Assembly: GCA_021797055.1 (NCBI GenBank)
Contig: JAKAAI010000068.1
Coordinates: forward strand, 1-9,558
Reading direction: 5' to 3'
DNA length: 9,558 bases
Source of the DNA: Thermoplasmata archaeon
GTDB taxonomy: Archaea; Thermoplasmatota; Thermoplasmata; Thermoplasmatales; Thermoplasmataceae
In this document: piece by piece, positions 1 through 5,612 of the stretch
How positions within the stretch are numbered: the stretch's first letter is position 1
Layout: each line of letters starts with the position of its first letter
Position numbers and translations under genes: made by a program
Notes under the pieces: model-generated
Told to the model about the DNA's origin: nothing
Database searches by the model: none
Seen by the model: the letters and a program-made list of their open reading frames with translations, nothing else

Positions 1-42
1 AGTGAAGAAATTTCAAATTTTTACTCGCCATTTATGAAGGTT

Positions 43-102
43 ATTAACTGATTAATGACGTTCTAGAGCATCATAAAAAAGCAAAATCCCGTGATTAACT
101 GA
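43..102. repeat. Two direct 9-bp repeats upstream of the integrase
   Basis: ATTAACTGA occurs at 43-51 and again at 94-102, 51 bases apart. The first copy also sits in a small inverted repeat (ATTAA, four bases, TTAAT, 43-56). A tyrosine recombinase gene begins at 193, so these could be arm-type binding sites. AT-rich short repeats also arise by chance, so the role is only a guess. Confidence 0.25.
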
Positions 103-134
103 AGGCGTGAAATTAACACAGCAAGCCGCTGGAG

Positions 135-159
135 GGCTCTTACCCGATAGTTAGAAGCC
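135..159. other. Imperfect inverted repeat, candidate recombination core site (att-like)
   Basis: GGCTCTTA (135-142) and TAGAAGCC (152-159) face each other across nine bases. Seven of the eight positions pair if one G-U is allowed, with one mismatch. It is a GC-rich patch in AT-rich surroundings, just upstream of the integrase TATA box. Two 8-base arms around a 6-9 base spacer is the usual shape of a tyrosine-recombinase core site, and integrases often sit beside their own att site. I found no second copy in the window, so an end of an integrated element is not proven. It may instead be a terminator hairpin of a gene to the left. Confidence 0.25.
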
Positions 160-163
160 ACAC

Positions 164-173
164 ATTTATATTC
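164..173 (+). promoter_or_regulatory. TATA-box promoter of the integrase gene
   Basis: ATTTATATTC forms an archaeal TATA-like box centred near 168, about 25 bases before the ATG at 193. That spacing puts the transcription start at or next to the start codon. No ribosome binding site precedes the ATG, which agrees with a leaderless mRNA. Confidence 0.5.
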
Positions 174-192
174 TGATTCTGCATGTAAAAAT

Positions 193-1419
193 ATGATCAA
201 GCAACTCAAAAGAGAGATGGAGAAAGTTGACCTGATGCCGGAAAACGTGAAGGGAATTTTTCTTGACTTTTATGATTACCTGATGAACACAGAGAACCTT
301 GGGGAGAGAAGAATAATATTCCATATGTTGAAAATGAGGAAACTGCAGGAAGAGGTTGGGTTAATCCCCTTTACTGACGACAGTATTATGAAGGCCGTCA
401 GATGGGTAAAGCAGCAGGACTATGAGGCCTGGACAAAGATCGGTTATCTTATCACCCTCCGGAAATTCTACCAGTTCACATACAGGTCAGAACCATCAGG
501 TGACCTGAGGAAAGCTCTCTCAGTGAAAAGGAGCAGAGACCACCGGCTCACTGACAAGGACATGATATCAAGGGAGGAAATGGAAAAACTGATTGATGCG
601 TCTGCGAACCAGAGAGATAAGGCATTGTGGAGTGTCCTCTATGATTCGGGCATCAGGCATGGAGAGCTCATGGACATGGTACTGTCAGATGTTGAGTTTG
701 ACCGATATGGGGCAATTCTGCATGTCCCAGTAACAGGGAAGACCGGGTACAGGAAAGTGAGGATAATCGGCAATTCAGTGGCCTACCTCAGGGAATGGAT
801 GAATGTGCACCCCAGGCGGACTGACGAAAAGGCGCCATTATTCTGCAGGATAGAGCAGCATATAGGGGAAAAGATGGATTACTCAAACACTTACAAAGCA
901 CTTAGGCTTACATGCAGGAGGGCCGGAATCAAGAGAAGAATATATCCGCACCTTTTCAGGCATACAAGGGCCACTATACTTAGCACCGGACTCAAGGAGA
1001 TACCGCTGGAGAACCAGATGGGCTGGGTCCATGGGTCCCAGATGACAAGAGTGTATGTACATGACAATGACAGAGCCCAGGATATGGCCGTGCTGAAGGC
1101 CTATGGGATTCAGGTCGATGAGGAAGAGAGCATAAAGGAGAGCGGCCCTATCAAATGTCCAAGATGCTTTGAGCCAAATGACGAGAAGAATGTATTCTGC
1201 TGGAAATGCGGGACTGTCCTGAGCATTGCTGAGGCAAGGAAGCAAAAGGAGAAGGAGATGCAGGTCATAGAGGGGATGGAGAAAGCTAAGATTCTAAAGG
1301 AAGGGCAGAAAGAGATCATGGAGCAGCTTTCTGAGGAGGAACTGTCAAAAATACTCCTTGGCATGCTGAAAAAACTCAAGGAAGAGGGGCGGCTGAAAGA
1401 GATAGCGGATAGCCTGTAG
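193..1419 (+). CDS. Tyrosine recombinase/integrase with C-terminal zinc ribbon
   Basis: This protein probably integrates and excises the element by site-specific recombination through a tyrosine-DNA intermediate. The first ~110 residues are helical and match the position of the core-binding SAM-like domain. The catalytic domain follows: Arg155 in DSGIRHGEL, Lys183 in VTGKTGYRKV, His253 and Arg256 in HLFRHTRA, and Tyr288 in TRVYVH. Trp278 stands where many family members have His. These are the expected active-site residues, so the enzyme looks intact. After the catalytic domain a zinc ribbon is visible (Cys322/Cys325 and Cys336/Cys339), followed by a charged, Lys/Glu-rich helical tail to residue 408. 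At 408 residues it is about 100 longer than a minimal XerA/XerD-like enzyme, and the addition explains the difference. The ATG at 193 fits the TATA box 25 bases upstream. XerA-type chromosome dimer resolution is an alternative role, but the extension and the neighbouring replication genes favour a mobile-element integrase. Confidence 0.9.
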   Translation: MIKQLKREMEKVDLMPENVKGIFLDFYDYLMNTENLGERRIIFHMLKMRKLQEEVGLIPFTDDSIMKAVRWVKQQDYEAWTKIGYLITLRKFYQFTYRSEPSGDLRKALSVKRSRDHRLTDKDMISREEMEKLIDASANQRDKALWSVLYDSGIRHGELMDMVLSDVEFDRYGAILHVPVTGKTGYRKVRIIGNSVAYLREWMNVHPRRTDEKAPLFCRIEQHIGEKMDYSNTYKALRLTCRRAGIKRRIYPHLFRHTRATILSTGLKEIPLENQMGWVHGSQMTRVYVHDNDRAQDMAVLKAYGIQVDEEESIKESGPIKCPRCFEPNDEKNVFCWKCGTVLSIAEARKQKEKEMQVIEGMEKAKILKEGQKEIMEQLSEEELSKILLGMLKKLKEEGRLKEIADSL

Positions 1420-1455
1420 TAACGCCATATTTTCATTCATTTTGGCATACGATCA

Positions 1456-1524
1456 GCCCGTACTGGACCACTAATCCAAGGTTGCTGATGCGGGTTGCCA
1501 CAGGTACAGTGCCAGTGAGAGGGC
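1456..1524 (+). other. GC-rich foldable intergenic stretch, possible structured RNA
   Basis: Most of 1420-1708 is AT-rich, but 1451-1524 is clearly richer in G and C. GCCC (1456-1459) can pair with GGGC (1521-1524), and inside it ACTGG (1462-1466) with CCAGT (1512-1516), leaving a 45-base interior. It is not a tRNA: there is no T-loop consensus or cloverleaf. It could be a small RNA, the 3' region of the integrase transcript, or a protein-binding or origin sequence. No open frame here is convincing. Confidence 0.25.
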
Positions 1525-1620
1525 CATTACTTCCAATCATTATTTTATCTGACATCTGCTCATACGTCGTCATTTTATGAAGGGAGTATCTTTTGATATA
1601 AGTTCATGAATGAATAATAA

Positions 1621-1668
1621 CATCTATGTCATCTATGTAATAAGATTTGCGCAATGTACATATATGTA
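1621..1668. promoter_or_regulatory. Tandem 9-mer and 12-bp perfect palindrome, candidate operator
   Basis: CATCTATGT is repeated back to back (1621-1629, 1630-1638). Eighteen bases later TACATATATGTA (1657-1668) is a perfect palindrome. The palindrome ends a few bases before the TATA box of the operon whose first gene encodes a ribbon-helix-helix protein. Such proteins bind short palindromes or tandem half-sites as paired dimers, so autoregulation is a natural reading. That is inference from position. Confidence 0.45.
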
Positions 1669-1672
1669 AACG

Positions 1673-1685
1673 AAATAAATATATG
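1673..1685 (+). promoter_or_regulatory. TATA-box promoter of the replication operon
   Basis: AAATAAATATATG is a good archaeal TATA element, centred near 1680 and about 29 bases before the ATG at 1709. The transcript would begin within a few bases of that ATG. No ribosome binding site is seen before the ATG, so the first gene is probably read from a leaderless mRNA. The later genes of the operon do have purine-rich ribosome sites. Confidence 0.6.
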
Positions 1686-1708
1686 CCTCAAATCATTTTT
1701 AGATCATA

Positions 1709-1906
1709 ATGATTGTAATTCATATTAACCCAGAACAGGAGAAGATAATAAAGGATAAAGCTCACAGGCTTGGCCTATCAATATCAGGATTCGCCAGGCT
1801 ATCGATGCTGCAATATGAACCTGCGGGGCCCGCCGCCAAGCAAAGACCCGCAGTAGCCAACTCATCGATCTCTCCAGGAGTTGACAAAGATGATAACACA
1901 ACATAA
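1709..1906 (+). CDS. Small ribbon-helix-helix DNA-binding protein
   Basis: This is a 65-residue protein. Residues 2-6 (IVIHI) can form the DNA-contacting beta strand. Two helices follow (about 8-20 and 24-34), with the turn at LGLSISGFARL, which is the usual pattern of CopG/Arc and MobC-like ribbon-helix-helix proteins. The last ~27 residues are Pro/Ala/Ser-rich and probably disordered. It opens the operon, just behind a tandem repeat and a palindrome, so a role as copy-number or operon repressor is likely. A relaxosome accessory role is another option for this fold. The gene overlaps the next one by 17 bases, which indicates co-transcription. The fold is read from sequence pattern only. Confidence 0.7.
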   Translation: MIVIHINPEQEKIIKDKAHRLGLSISGFARLSMLQYEPAGPAAKQRPAVANSSISPGVDKDDNTT

Positions 1907-2042
1907 TGATAAAATTTTCTCGGAAGAAATTTCCTATGGCGATATCAGGAAAGAATTGAATGAGATTATTGAAGAGATCATGGAGATAAAGCGTGCCAAG
2001 ATAAAGAACGGCAAAAGAAGAACGAGGGGAAAGAATGAGTAA
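1890..2042 (+). CDS. Small charged helical protein (50 residues), unknown function
   Basis: This short frame starts with ATG at 1890 inside the end of the ribbon-helix-helix gene and ends with TAA at 2040-2042, overlapping the helicase start by eight bases. AGGAGTT (1876-1882) lies seven bases before the ATG, a convincing ribosome site. The product has an acidic helical middle (RKELNEIIEEIMEIKR) and a strongly basic tail (KIKNGKRRTRGK), so it could bind nucleic acid or a partner protein. I recognise no family. Support comes from the ribosome site and from exact packing between two real genes, which would otherwise leave a 128-base gap in an operon with no other gaps. Alternatively it is only a translational coupler for the helicase. 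Confidence 0.6.
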   Translation: MITQHNDKIFSEEISYGDIRKELNEIIEEIMEIKRAKIKNGKRRTRGKNE

Positions 2043-3828
2043 AGAGAACATTCTCCCCCAGAACAATTCTTGTAACAGTTACTCGCCAGATGAATTTAAT
2101 CTTTCCGATTTTGTATCTGAACTTCCTCCAGGATACAAGGACGCCTATCTGGACCGCAATGAGATTGTGAACTATAGCCAACCGGGATCTCTGTTTCATT
2201 CAATTTCGAAGGATAAGGTACTGCTTAAGATAGTCAAAAAAGCCCTTGAAATAGGGCTCTCACAAGAGAATGTTGAGGAATTCATCAAGGGCAGCGATAT
2301 TTGGGGAAATCTGAGTAAGTACCAACAGAGAATCCTTCTTAATGATATAAAAGGAAGCGGAAAAGAAGGGTACTGGAACAACTTCTACCTCCCAGGGCCC
2401 ATTCATATAGTGGAGGCGCTAATCGGTAGATTCCACTTCAAAACCATTCCGGAGATCGGAACGGACAAAGAGCAGATCTGGTATTTCAACGGGCAGATCT
2501 ATGAACGGGGAGAGGAGATCACAAAGGCGGAGGCCCACAGAGAATATATACGCCAATGGAAGGAAATGCTTTCTACCTCTGAAGATAAGAACCTGAATTT
2601 CAGACTCAACAATGCACTTCACAGGGGGCCGTCGGTCAAGGACATAAATGAGGTGCTGTCCATGATCCGCCGGACCACATTCACCAACGAAGGGATGAAC
2701 CCGCCAAGCCATATCCCGTTCAAGAACGGATTATTGAACCTTCAGACAAGGAAGCTTGAACCATTCACGGCCGATCTGTTCTACACATACCAGATCAATG
2801 CCAACTACATCGATCGAACCATCACGCTGAAAGACGTTCCCATGTTCTCAGGGCTTCTGCATACGGCATTTTATCAGCGGGATATTCCCATGGTTCTCTC
2901 ATATTTTGCATATTCATTTTATCCTGATTTCCCGGTGCACAAGACGCTGTTCATCCTCGGCAGAGAGCGAATCGGCAAGGGTACGACCGTCCGCGTGCTT
3001 CAGGGGCTGATGCCCAAGGGATCCGGATCGATCTCCCTTGCCAGACTGCTCACATCGGAACGTTTTCAATTTACGGGGATAGAGGGAAAGAACCTGCTCG
3101 TGGACAGCGAGGTCAAGAGGAAGTTCAAAAGGGGAACCGTCTTGGAGTGGTCCCCATTCTGTAATCTTTTCGGAAAAGATGTCCTTAACAACGAGCCTAA
3201 GGGCCGTGAAGCCCATGATTATGTTAGCAACGCAAAAGGCATATTCCTTGGAAACCTTCCATTCATTCCCGTCGATAGTCCGCCGGCCATATCCCGGATG
3301 CTTGTTGTTGTTACGAGGGATGAAAGACCAAAGAAGGTCATTCCTGATCTGGATCGCAAAATACTGGAAAGTGAGAGGGATCAGATAGCCACTCTTCTAA
3401 TGCAGATCCTTTTCAAGCTCATGGACCGTGATTTTGTTTTTCCAGGCCAGTTGTCCGATGATGAAACCGCAGAGCTGATCGAAAAACTGGCGGATCCCGT
3501 GGAAAATTTTATCGAAGAGCAAACCGAATATGTAAGAGACAGCTCAGTGCCGGTTGAGGAAGCCTGTGAAAGATTCGCGGAATGGTGCAAGGGCAAAGGA
3601 ATTCCTACCATATCGCGGCAGACCTTCGTTAAGAAATTCGGGCATGAATATCCCAAAAAGAAGATAGGCCCTCGTGGAAAGCGGGCATATTACTTCTTTA
3701 ATTGCAAACTTTTAACAGAAGAACTGGAAATCGATCCTGGAATCACGAATCAAGTTGGACACCGGTCTAGTAATCAGAAAACCCTGAAAATAAGGCTCCC
3801 GCAGAAACAAAAAGCGTGTCCAACTTGA
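2035..3828 (+). CDS. D5/P4-type SF3 replicative helicase
   Basis: This is probably the replication-initiation helicase of the element, an ATP-driven hexamer that unwinds DNA at the origin. Residues ~220-265 (PFKNGLLNLQTRKLEPFT and after) match the D5_N-type region that precedes this helicase domain. The ATPase follows. Walker A is G309RERIGKGT (Lys315; the GKGT form is common in this family), Walker B is LLVDSE (Asp357-Glu359), the sensor/motif C is FLGNLPF (Asn407), and Arg421 (PPAISRM) fits the arginine finger. Residues ~490-565 look like the C-terminal DNA-binding winged-helix region. The 597-residue chain lacks the N-terminal primase-polymerase domain often fused to such helicases; the first ~130 residues show no primase motif. 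The start at 2035 is supported by GAGGGG six bases upstream and an overlap with the preceding small gene. GC content is higher than in the methyltransferase gene at the right end. Confidence 0.88.
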   Translation: MSKENILPQNNSCNSYSPDEFNLSDFVSELPPGYKDAYLDRNEIVNYSQPGSLFHSISKDKVLLKIVKKALEIGLSQENVEEFIKGSDIWGNLSKYQQRILLNDIKGSGKEGYWNNFYLPGPIHIVEALIGRFHFKTIPEIGTDKEQIWYFNGQIYERGEEITKAEAHREYIRQWKEMLSTSEDKNLNFRLNNALHRGPSVKDINEVLSMIRRTTFTNEGMNPPSHIPFKNGLLNLQTRKLEPFTADLFYTYQINANYIDRTITLKDVPMFSGLLHTAFYQRDIPMVLSYFAYSFYPDFPVHKTLFILGRERIGKGTTVRVLQGLMPKGSGSISLARLLTSERFQFTGIEGKNLLVDSEVKRKFKRGTVLEWSPFCNLFGKDVLNNEPKGREAHDYVSNAKGIFLGNLPFIPVDSPPAISRMLVVVTRDERPKKVIPDLDRKILESERDQIATLLMQILFKLMDRDFVFPGQLSDDETAELIEKLADPVENFIEEQTEYVRDSSVPVEEACERFAEWCKGKGIPTISRQTFVKKFGHEYPKKKIGPRGKRAYYFFNCKLLTEELEIDPGITNQVGHRSSNQKTLKIRLPQKQKACPT

Positions 3829-3831
3829 TTC
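3747..3831. repeat. 16-bp perfect inverted repeat across the helicase stop and next start
   Basis: GAATCAAGTTGGACAC (3747-3762) is the exact reverse complement of GTGTCCAACTTGATTC (3816-3831), separated by 53 bases. The pairing continues outward as GATCCT (3733-3738) with AGGATC (3832-3837) if eight extra bases on the left arm, containing a second GAATCA, are looped out. The right arm contains the helicase stop and begins exactly at the GTG proposed as the next gene's start. It may be an mRNA hairpin that controls translation, or an origin or protein-binding site. Confidence 0.85.
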
Positions 3832-4166
3832 AGGATCAAGAAGGGACCAATCTTGGGCATTCCGATGCTTCATTGCCTGGTCCAGTAGATTCCGCCATCC
3901 AGTGTGAGAATTCCATAACAGAGTTTGAGGGCCATGATATAATCGGCCAGCTCCTTAAAGAAGGAATCAACGTAAATCCAAAGGATTCGGGAACTACTCT
4001 TGACTACAAGAGATTCAAAATAGCAATACCAGCGCCCAGTGACTCCAAAAAACTCACCATAGTCAAGGATAGGATGTCATCCTTGGGATTCCGGCAAGCC
4101 AATAGTGGAGCCTATGGAACTCTGTTTTTCCTGAGGCCCCTTAAAAAGGAGGTGCAGCACACATGA
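3816..4166 (+). CDS. Hypothetical protein, 116 residues, operon member
   Basis: I do not recognise this protein. The first ~35 residues (SNLIQDQEGTNLGHSD and after) are polar and probably flexible. From about residue 38 there is a compact domain: a helix (HDIIGQLLKEG), then a strand-rich part (YKRFKIAIPAP), a helix (KLTIVKDRMSSLGF) and a final strand (GTLFFLRPLKK), an alpha/beta order that could be a small DNA- or RNA-binding fold. No ATG is available in a useful place. GTG at 3816 overlaps the helicase end by 13 bases but has no clear ribosome site, so translation may depend on coupling or on opening of the inverted repeat that covers the start. TTG at 3825 is the alternative start. The stop overlaps the next start in an ATGA arrangement. 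Confidence 0.65.
   Translation: MSNLIQDQEGTNLGHSDASLPGPVDSAIQCENSITEFEGHDIIGQLLKEGINVNPKDSGTTLDYKRFKIAIPAPSDSKKLTIVKDRMSSLGFRQANSGAYGTLFFLRPLKKEVQHT
4148..4154 (+). promoter_or_regulatory. Strong ribosome binding site
   Basis: GGAGGTG is a near-complete complement to the 3' end of archaeal 16S rRNA. It lies eight bases before the ATG at 4163, inside the end of the preceding gene, and fixes that start. It is the strongest such site in the operon. Confidence 0.75.
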
Positions 4167-4480
4167 GGCAAACATATCTTGATGCTTTCATTCCCGAGGT
4201 CCCTGAAGAGCTTCCAAAAGGGAAATCGAAAACTTTCACCATCCTGATGGACTTCGCTGTAACATGGTTTGATGGGGACTGGTACCTTTCAGCCCGGGAT
4301 ATAGTTGACCTTGACCCGGAATTATCGGAACTCATGGTGAAAAGGAGCGTAGCTGAATGGCTATCCCCGCATGATGATCCCAATGGACAAAACTCATGGA
4401 CGGCTGGTCTAGCCTTACAGGGCAAACAGAAAGGAGATCGAAAGAATGAGGGAGCAAGAAACACAGACGAAAAGGTATAG
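4163..4480 (+). CDS. Hypothetical protein, 105 residues, operon member
   Basis: I do not recognise a family. The start is well supported by GGAGGTG eight bases upstream and by ATGA overlap with the previous stop. Residues ~20-75 look folded: a hydrophobic strand (KTFTILMDFAVTWF), a DGDWYLS turn and strand, then helices through ARDIVDLDPELSELMVKRSVAEWL. The tail from about residue 75 is polar and Lys/Gly/Asn-rich, probably disordered, and its last 12 codons overlap the next gene. There is no signal peptide or membrane segment. Its place between the helicase and the Sm-like gene suggests replication control or an accessory role for the element, but nothing in the protein itself shows that. Confidence 0.7.
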   Translation: MRQTYLDAFIPEVPEELPKGKSKTFTILMDFAVTWFDGDWYLSARDIVDLDPELSELMVKRSVAEWLSPHDDPNGQNSWTAGLALQGKQKGDRKNEGARNTDEKV

Positions 4481-4715
4481 CCTTCCCAAAACGGGAAACG
4501 GAATAAAAGAATGTGCTGAACCAAGAAACTACCGCAATCCTGAACCTATTAACACATCGCACATAGGGAAATCATTAACCATTACGCTGGTAAATGGAAG
4601 GATCGAATCCGGGAAGCTTAAGGTCCTGGGGGCCTACATGCTGTCCTTGGAAGGGAGCAATGGGAAGGAGCTGATAATAAACAAGAGCGCTATTGTGACG
4701 GTGACCATTCTGTGA
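4446..4715 (+). CDS. Sm/Hfq-like RNA-binding protein
   Basis: This 89-residue protein appears to carry an Sm fold from about residue 38 to the end. Sm1-like part: IGKSLTITLVNGRIESGKL (Asn50-Gly51, Gly56), followed by LGAYMLSLEG. Sm2-like part: IINKSAIVTV (77-86), which resembles the Hfq YKHAISTV signature more than the RGD-type motif of ordinary archaeal Sm proteins. Such proteins form six- or seven-membered rings that bind U- or A-rich RNA and help RNA-RNA pairing. The first 37 residues are a polar extension. GGAGAT (4433-4438) lies seven bases before the ATG at 4446, inside the previous gene. It is the last gene of the operon. It might control copy number through an RNA, or act on host RNA. 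The fold is inferred from pattern and not confirmed; other small beta-barrels are possible. Confidence 0.7.
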   Translation: MREQETQTKRYSLPKTGNGIKECAEPRNYRNPEPINTSHIGKSLTITLVNGRIESGKLKVLGAYMLSLEGSNGKELIINKSAIVTVTIL

Positions 4716-4841
4716 TATCACCTAAGAAGCGAATGCTTGAATTTATGACGCACAACGGCAAAAGAAGTTTCGCATAAATATTTGTGAGCCGCACCATAAG
4801 TCAAAAGAAGCAATTACGTTTCTGAGGGGCTTCAAGTGAGG

Positions 4842-4857
4842 GTTCAAAAAGTTGAAC
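4842..4857. terminator. Short hairpin between convergent genes, possible terminator
   Basis: GTTCAA (4842-4847) and TTGAAC (4852-4857) form a 6-bp stem with a four-base loop, a few bases beyond the minus-strand gene stop. It could end transcription from either side. Archaeal termination relies more on T-runs, and the minus strand shows a short one (CTTTTT) in the stem, so the call is tentative. The remainder of 4716-4862 holds no gene that I can support. Confidence 0.35.
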
Positions 4858-4862
4858 TAAAA

Positions 4863-5528
4863 CTATCTTTCATTATTCTCAAGGCATTCCAAATGAGCCC
4901 AGCCATTTTCTTTCATGTGTGCGATGATATCTTTATGGCTATTTGAGCCCGCTCTCACCGTTATCGGTTTGCCGCAGATACTGCATGGATATGTTATCTT
5001 GAACTCCTTCTCGGCCTCATCATAACCCATCTTGTAGCCAACATCTCTCCCTTCCTTAAAGCCCCGATTGTAGCCGTTTTCATAGGATAACTTCTCAAGG
5101 TTGGGCAGCTTTACCTTTGCCTTTTCAAAGTCACTCTCGTCTATCCATGTGACTGGAATCTTATCCCTGAAGTGAGAGAAGTCAGGGCCTTCGGTTCTGC
5201 CATGGCATTTATCGCATTTTCCGTCGGTCCAGAGGTAGTTATCCTCCCCCTTGCACTTAATGCAGGTTCCCAATTGTGCATATCTTTCCTCTGCCTCCTC
5301 GAACCCTCTTGCATATGAAATAACGGCTTCATTCTGGGGGATCCTCTTGATCTCCTCCTCAATGTTCAATTTCTCATCTATGAGGTCACTGATAACCTGA
5401 GCATAGGACCTTTGTCCCTTCATGGCGTCCAGGATTTCTTTGAGTTTTTTATTCAGGTGTACTGTAACAGGAGGATGCTCTATCTGATATTTAATCTGGG
5501 AAGGCGGATAATGCCGGGTTTTCTGCAT
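4863..5528 (-). CDS. Ribbon-helix-helix and zinc-cluster regulator-like protein
   Basis: This 221-residue protein has three visible parts. Residues ~19-56 match a ribbon-helix-helix domain: strand PPVTVHL, helix KKLKEILDAM, turn GQRSYAQV, helix ISDLIDEKL. Residues 89-108 form a zinc ribbon (CIKC at 89-92, CDKC at 105-108). After a Gly/Tyr-rich helical stretch (NGYNRGFKEGRDVGYKMGY, 151-169), a second cluster follows with Cys182, Cys185, His212 and Cys215, plus His198 and His204 as possible ligands. This suggests a DNA-binding regulator with additional metal-supported DNA- or protein-binding modules. It runs toward the replication operon. The ATG at 5528 is supported by a TATA box about 23 bases upstream, again a leaderless arrangement. 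It may be a repressor of the element or a partition-like protein; the target is unknown. Confidence 0.75.
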   Translation of the reverse strand: MQKTRHYPPSQIKYQIEHPPVTVHLNKKLKEILDAMKGQRSYAQVISDLIDEKLNIEEEIKRIPQNEAVISYARGFEEAEERYAQLGTCIKCKGEDNYLWTDGKCDKCHGRTEGPDFSHFRDKIPVTWIDESDFEKAKVKLPNLEKLSYENGYNRGFKEGRDVGYKMGYDEAEKEFKITYPCSICGKPITVRAGSNSHKDIIAHMKENGWAHLECLENNER

Positions 5529-5544
5529 GAAGATCTATTATGTT

Positions 5545-5557
5545 CGTATATAAAACC
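5545..5557 (-). promoter_or_regulatory. TATA-box promoter of the minus-strand zinc protein
   Basis: Read on the minus strand, GGTTTTATATACG is an archaeal TATA box centred near 5551, about 23 bases before the start codon at 5528. The mRNA would start at or very close to the ATG. Confidence 0.6.
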
Positions 5558-5581
5558 ATTTATGTGCACGGACTTTTTCCC

Positions 5582-5612
5582 ATATGGTACAGATATCTGT
5601 TCTATACCATAT
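5582..5612. repeat. Inverted repeat upstream of the minus-strand promoter, candidate operator
   Basis: ATATGGTACAGA (5582-5593) and TCTATACCATAT (5601-5612) are inverted copies with 11 of 12 bases matching and a seven-base spacer. The centre also contains the perfect palindrome CAGATATCTG (5589-5599 region). It lies about 25-55 bases upstream of the TATA box of the ribbon-helix-helix/zinc gene, a suitable place for an operator or activator site of that protein. Confidence 0.5.

Noticed and set aside
125..160. tRNA fragment as integration target
   Set aside because: GGCTCTTACCC slightly recalls a lysine tRNA anticodon arm, but there is no T-loop consensus, no acceptor stem and no second copy.
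1110..1436. Minus-strand frame of 108 codons over the integrase end
   Set aside because: Ser/Phe-rich shadow of the Lys/Glu-rich tail of the integrase; no promoter or ribosome site.
1451..1530. tRNA gene in the GC-rich patch
   Set aside because: No cloverleaf can be drawn and the GTTCNANNC T-loop sequence is absent.
4141..4524. Minus-strand frame of 127 codons over the small operon genes
   Set aside because: The plus strand has overlapping starts, stops and ribosome sites here; the minus frame has none.
4728..4833. Small hairpins (AAGC/GCTT, GAAGC/GCTTC) as riboswitch or ncRNA
   Set aside because: Stems of only 4-5 pairs, expected by chance, with no conserved motif.
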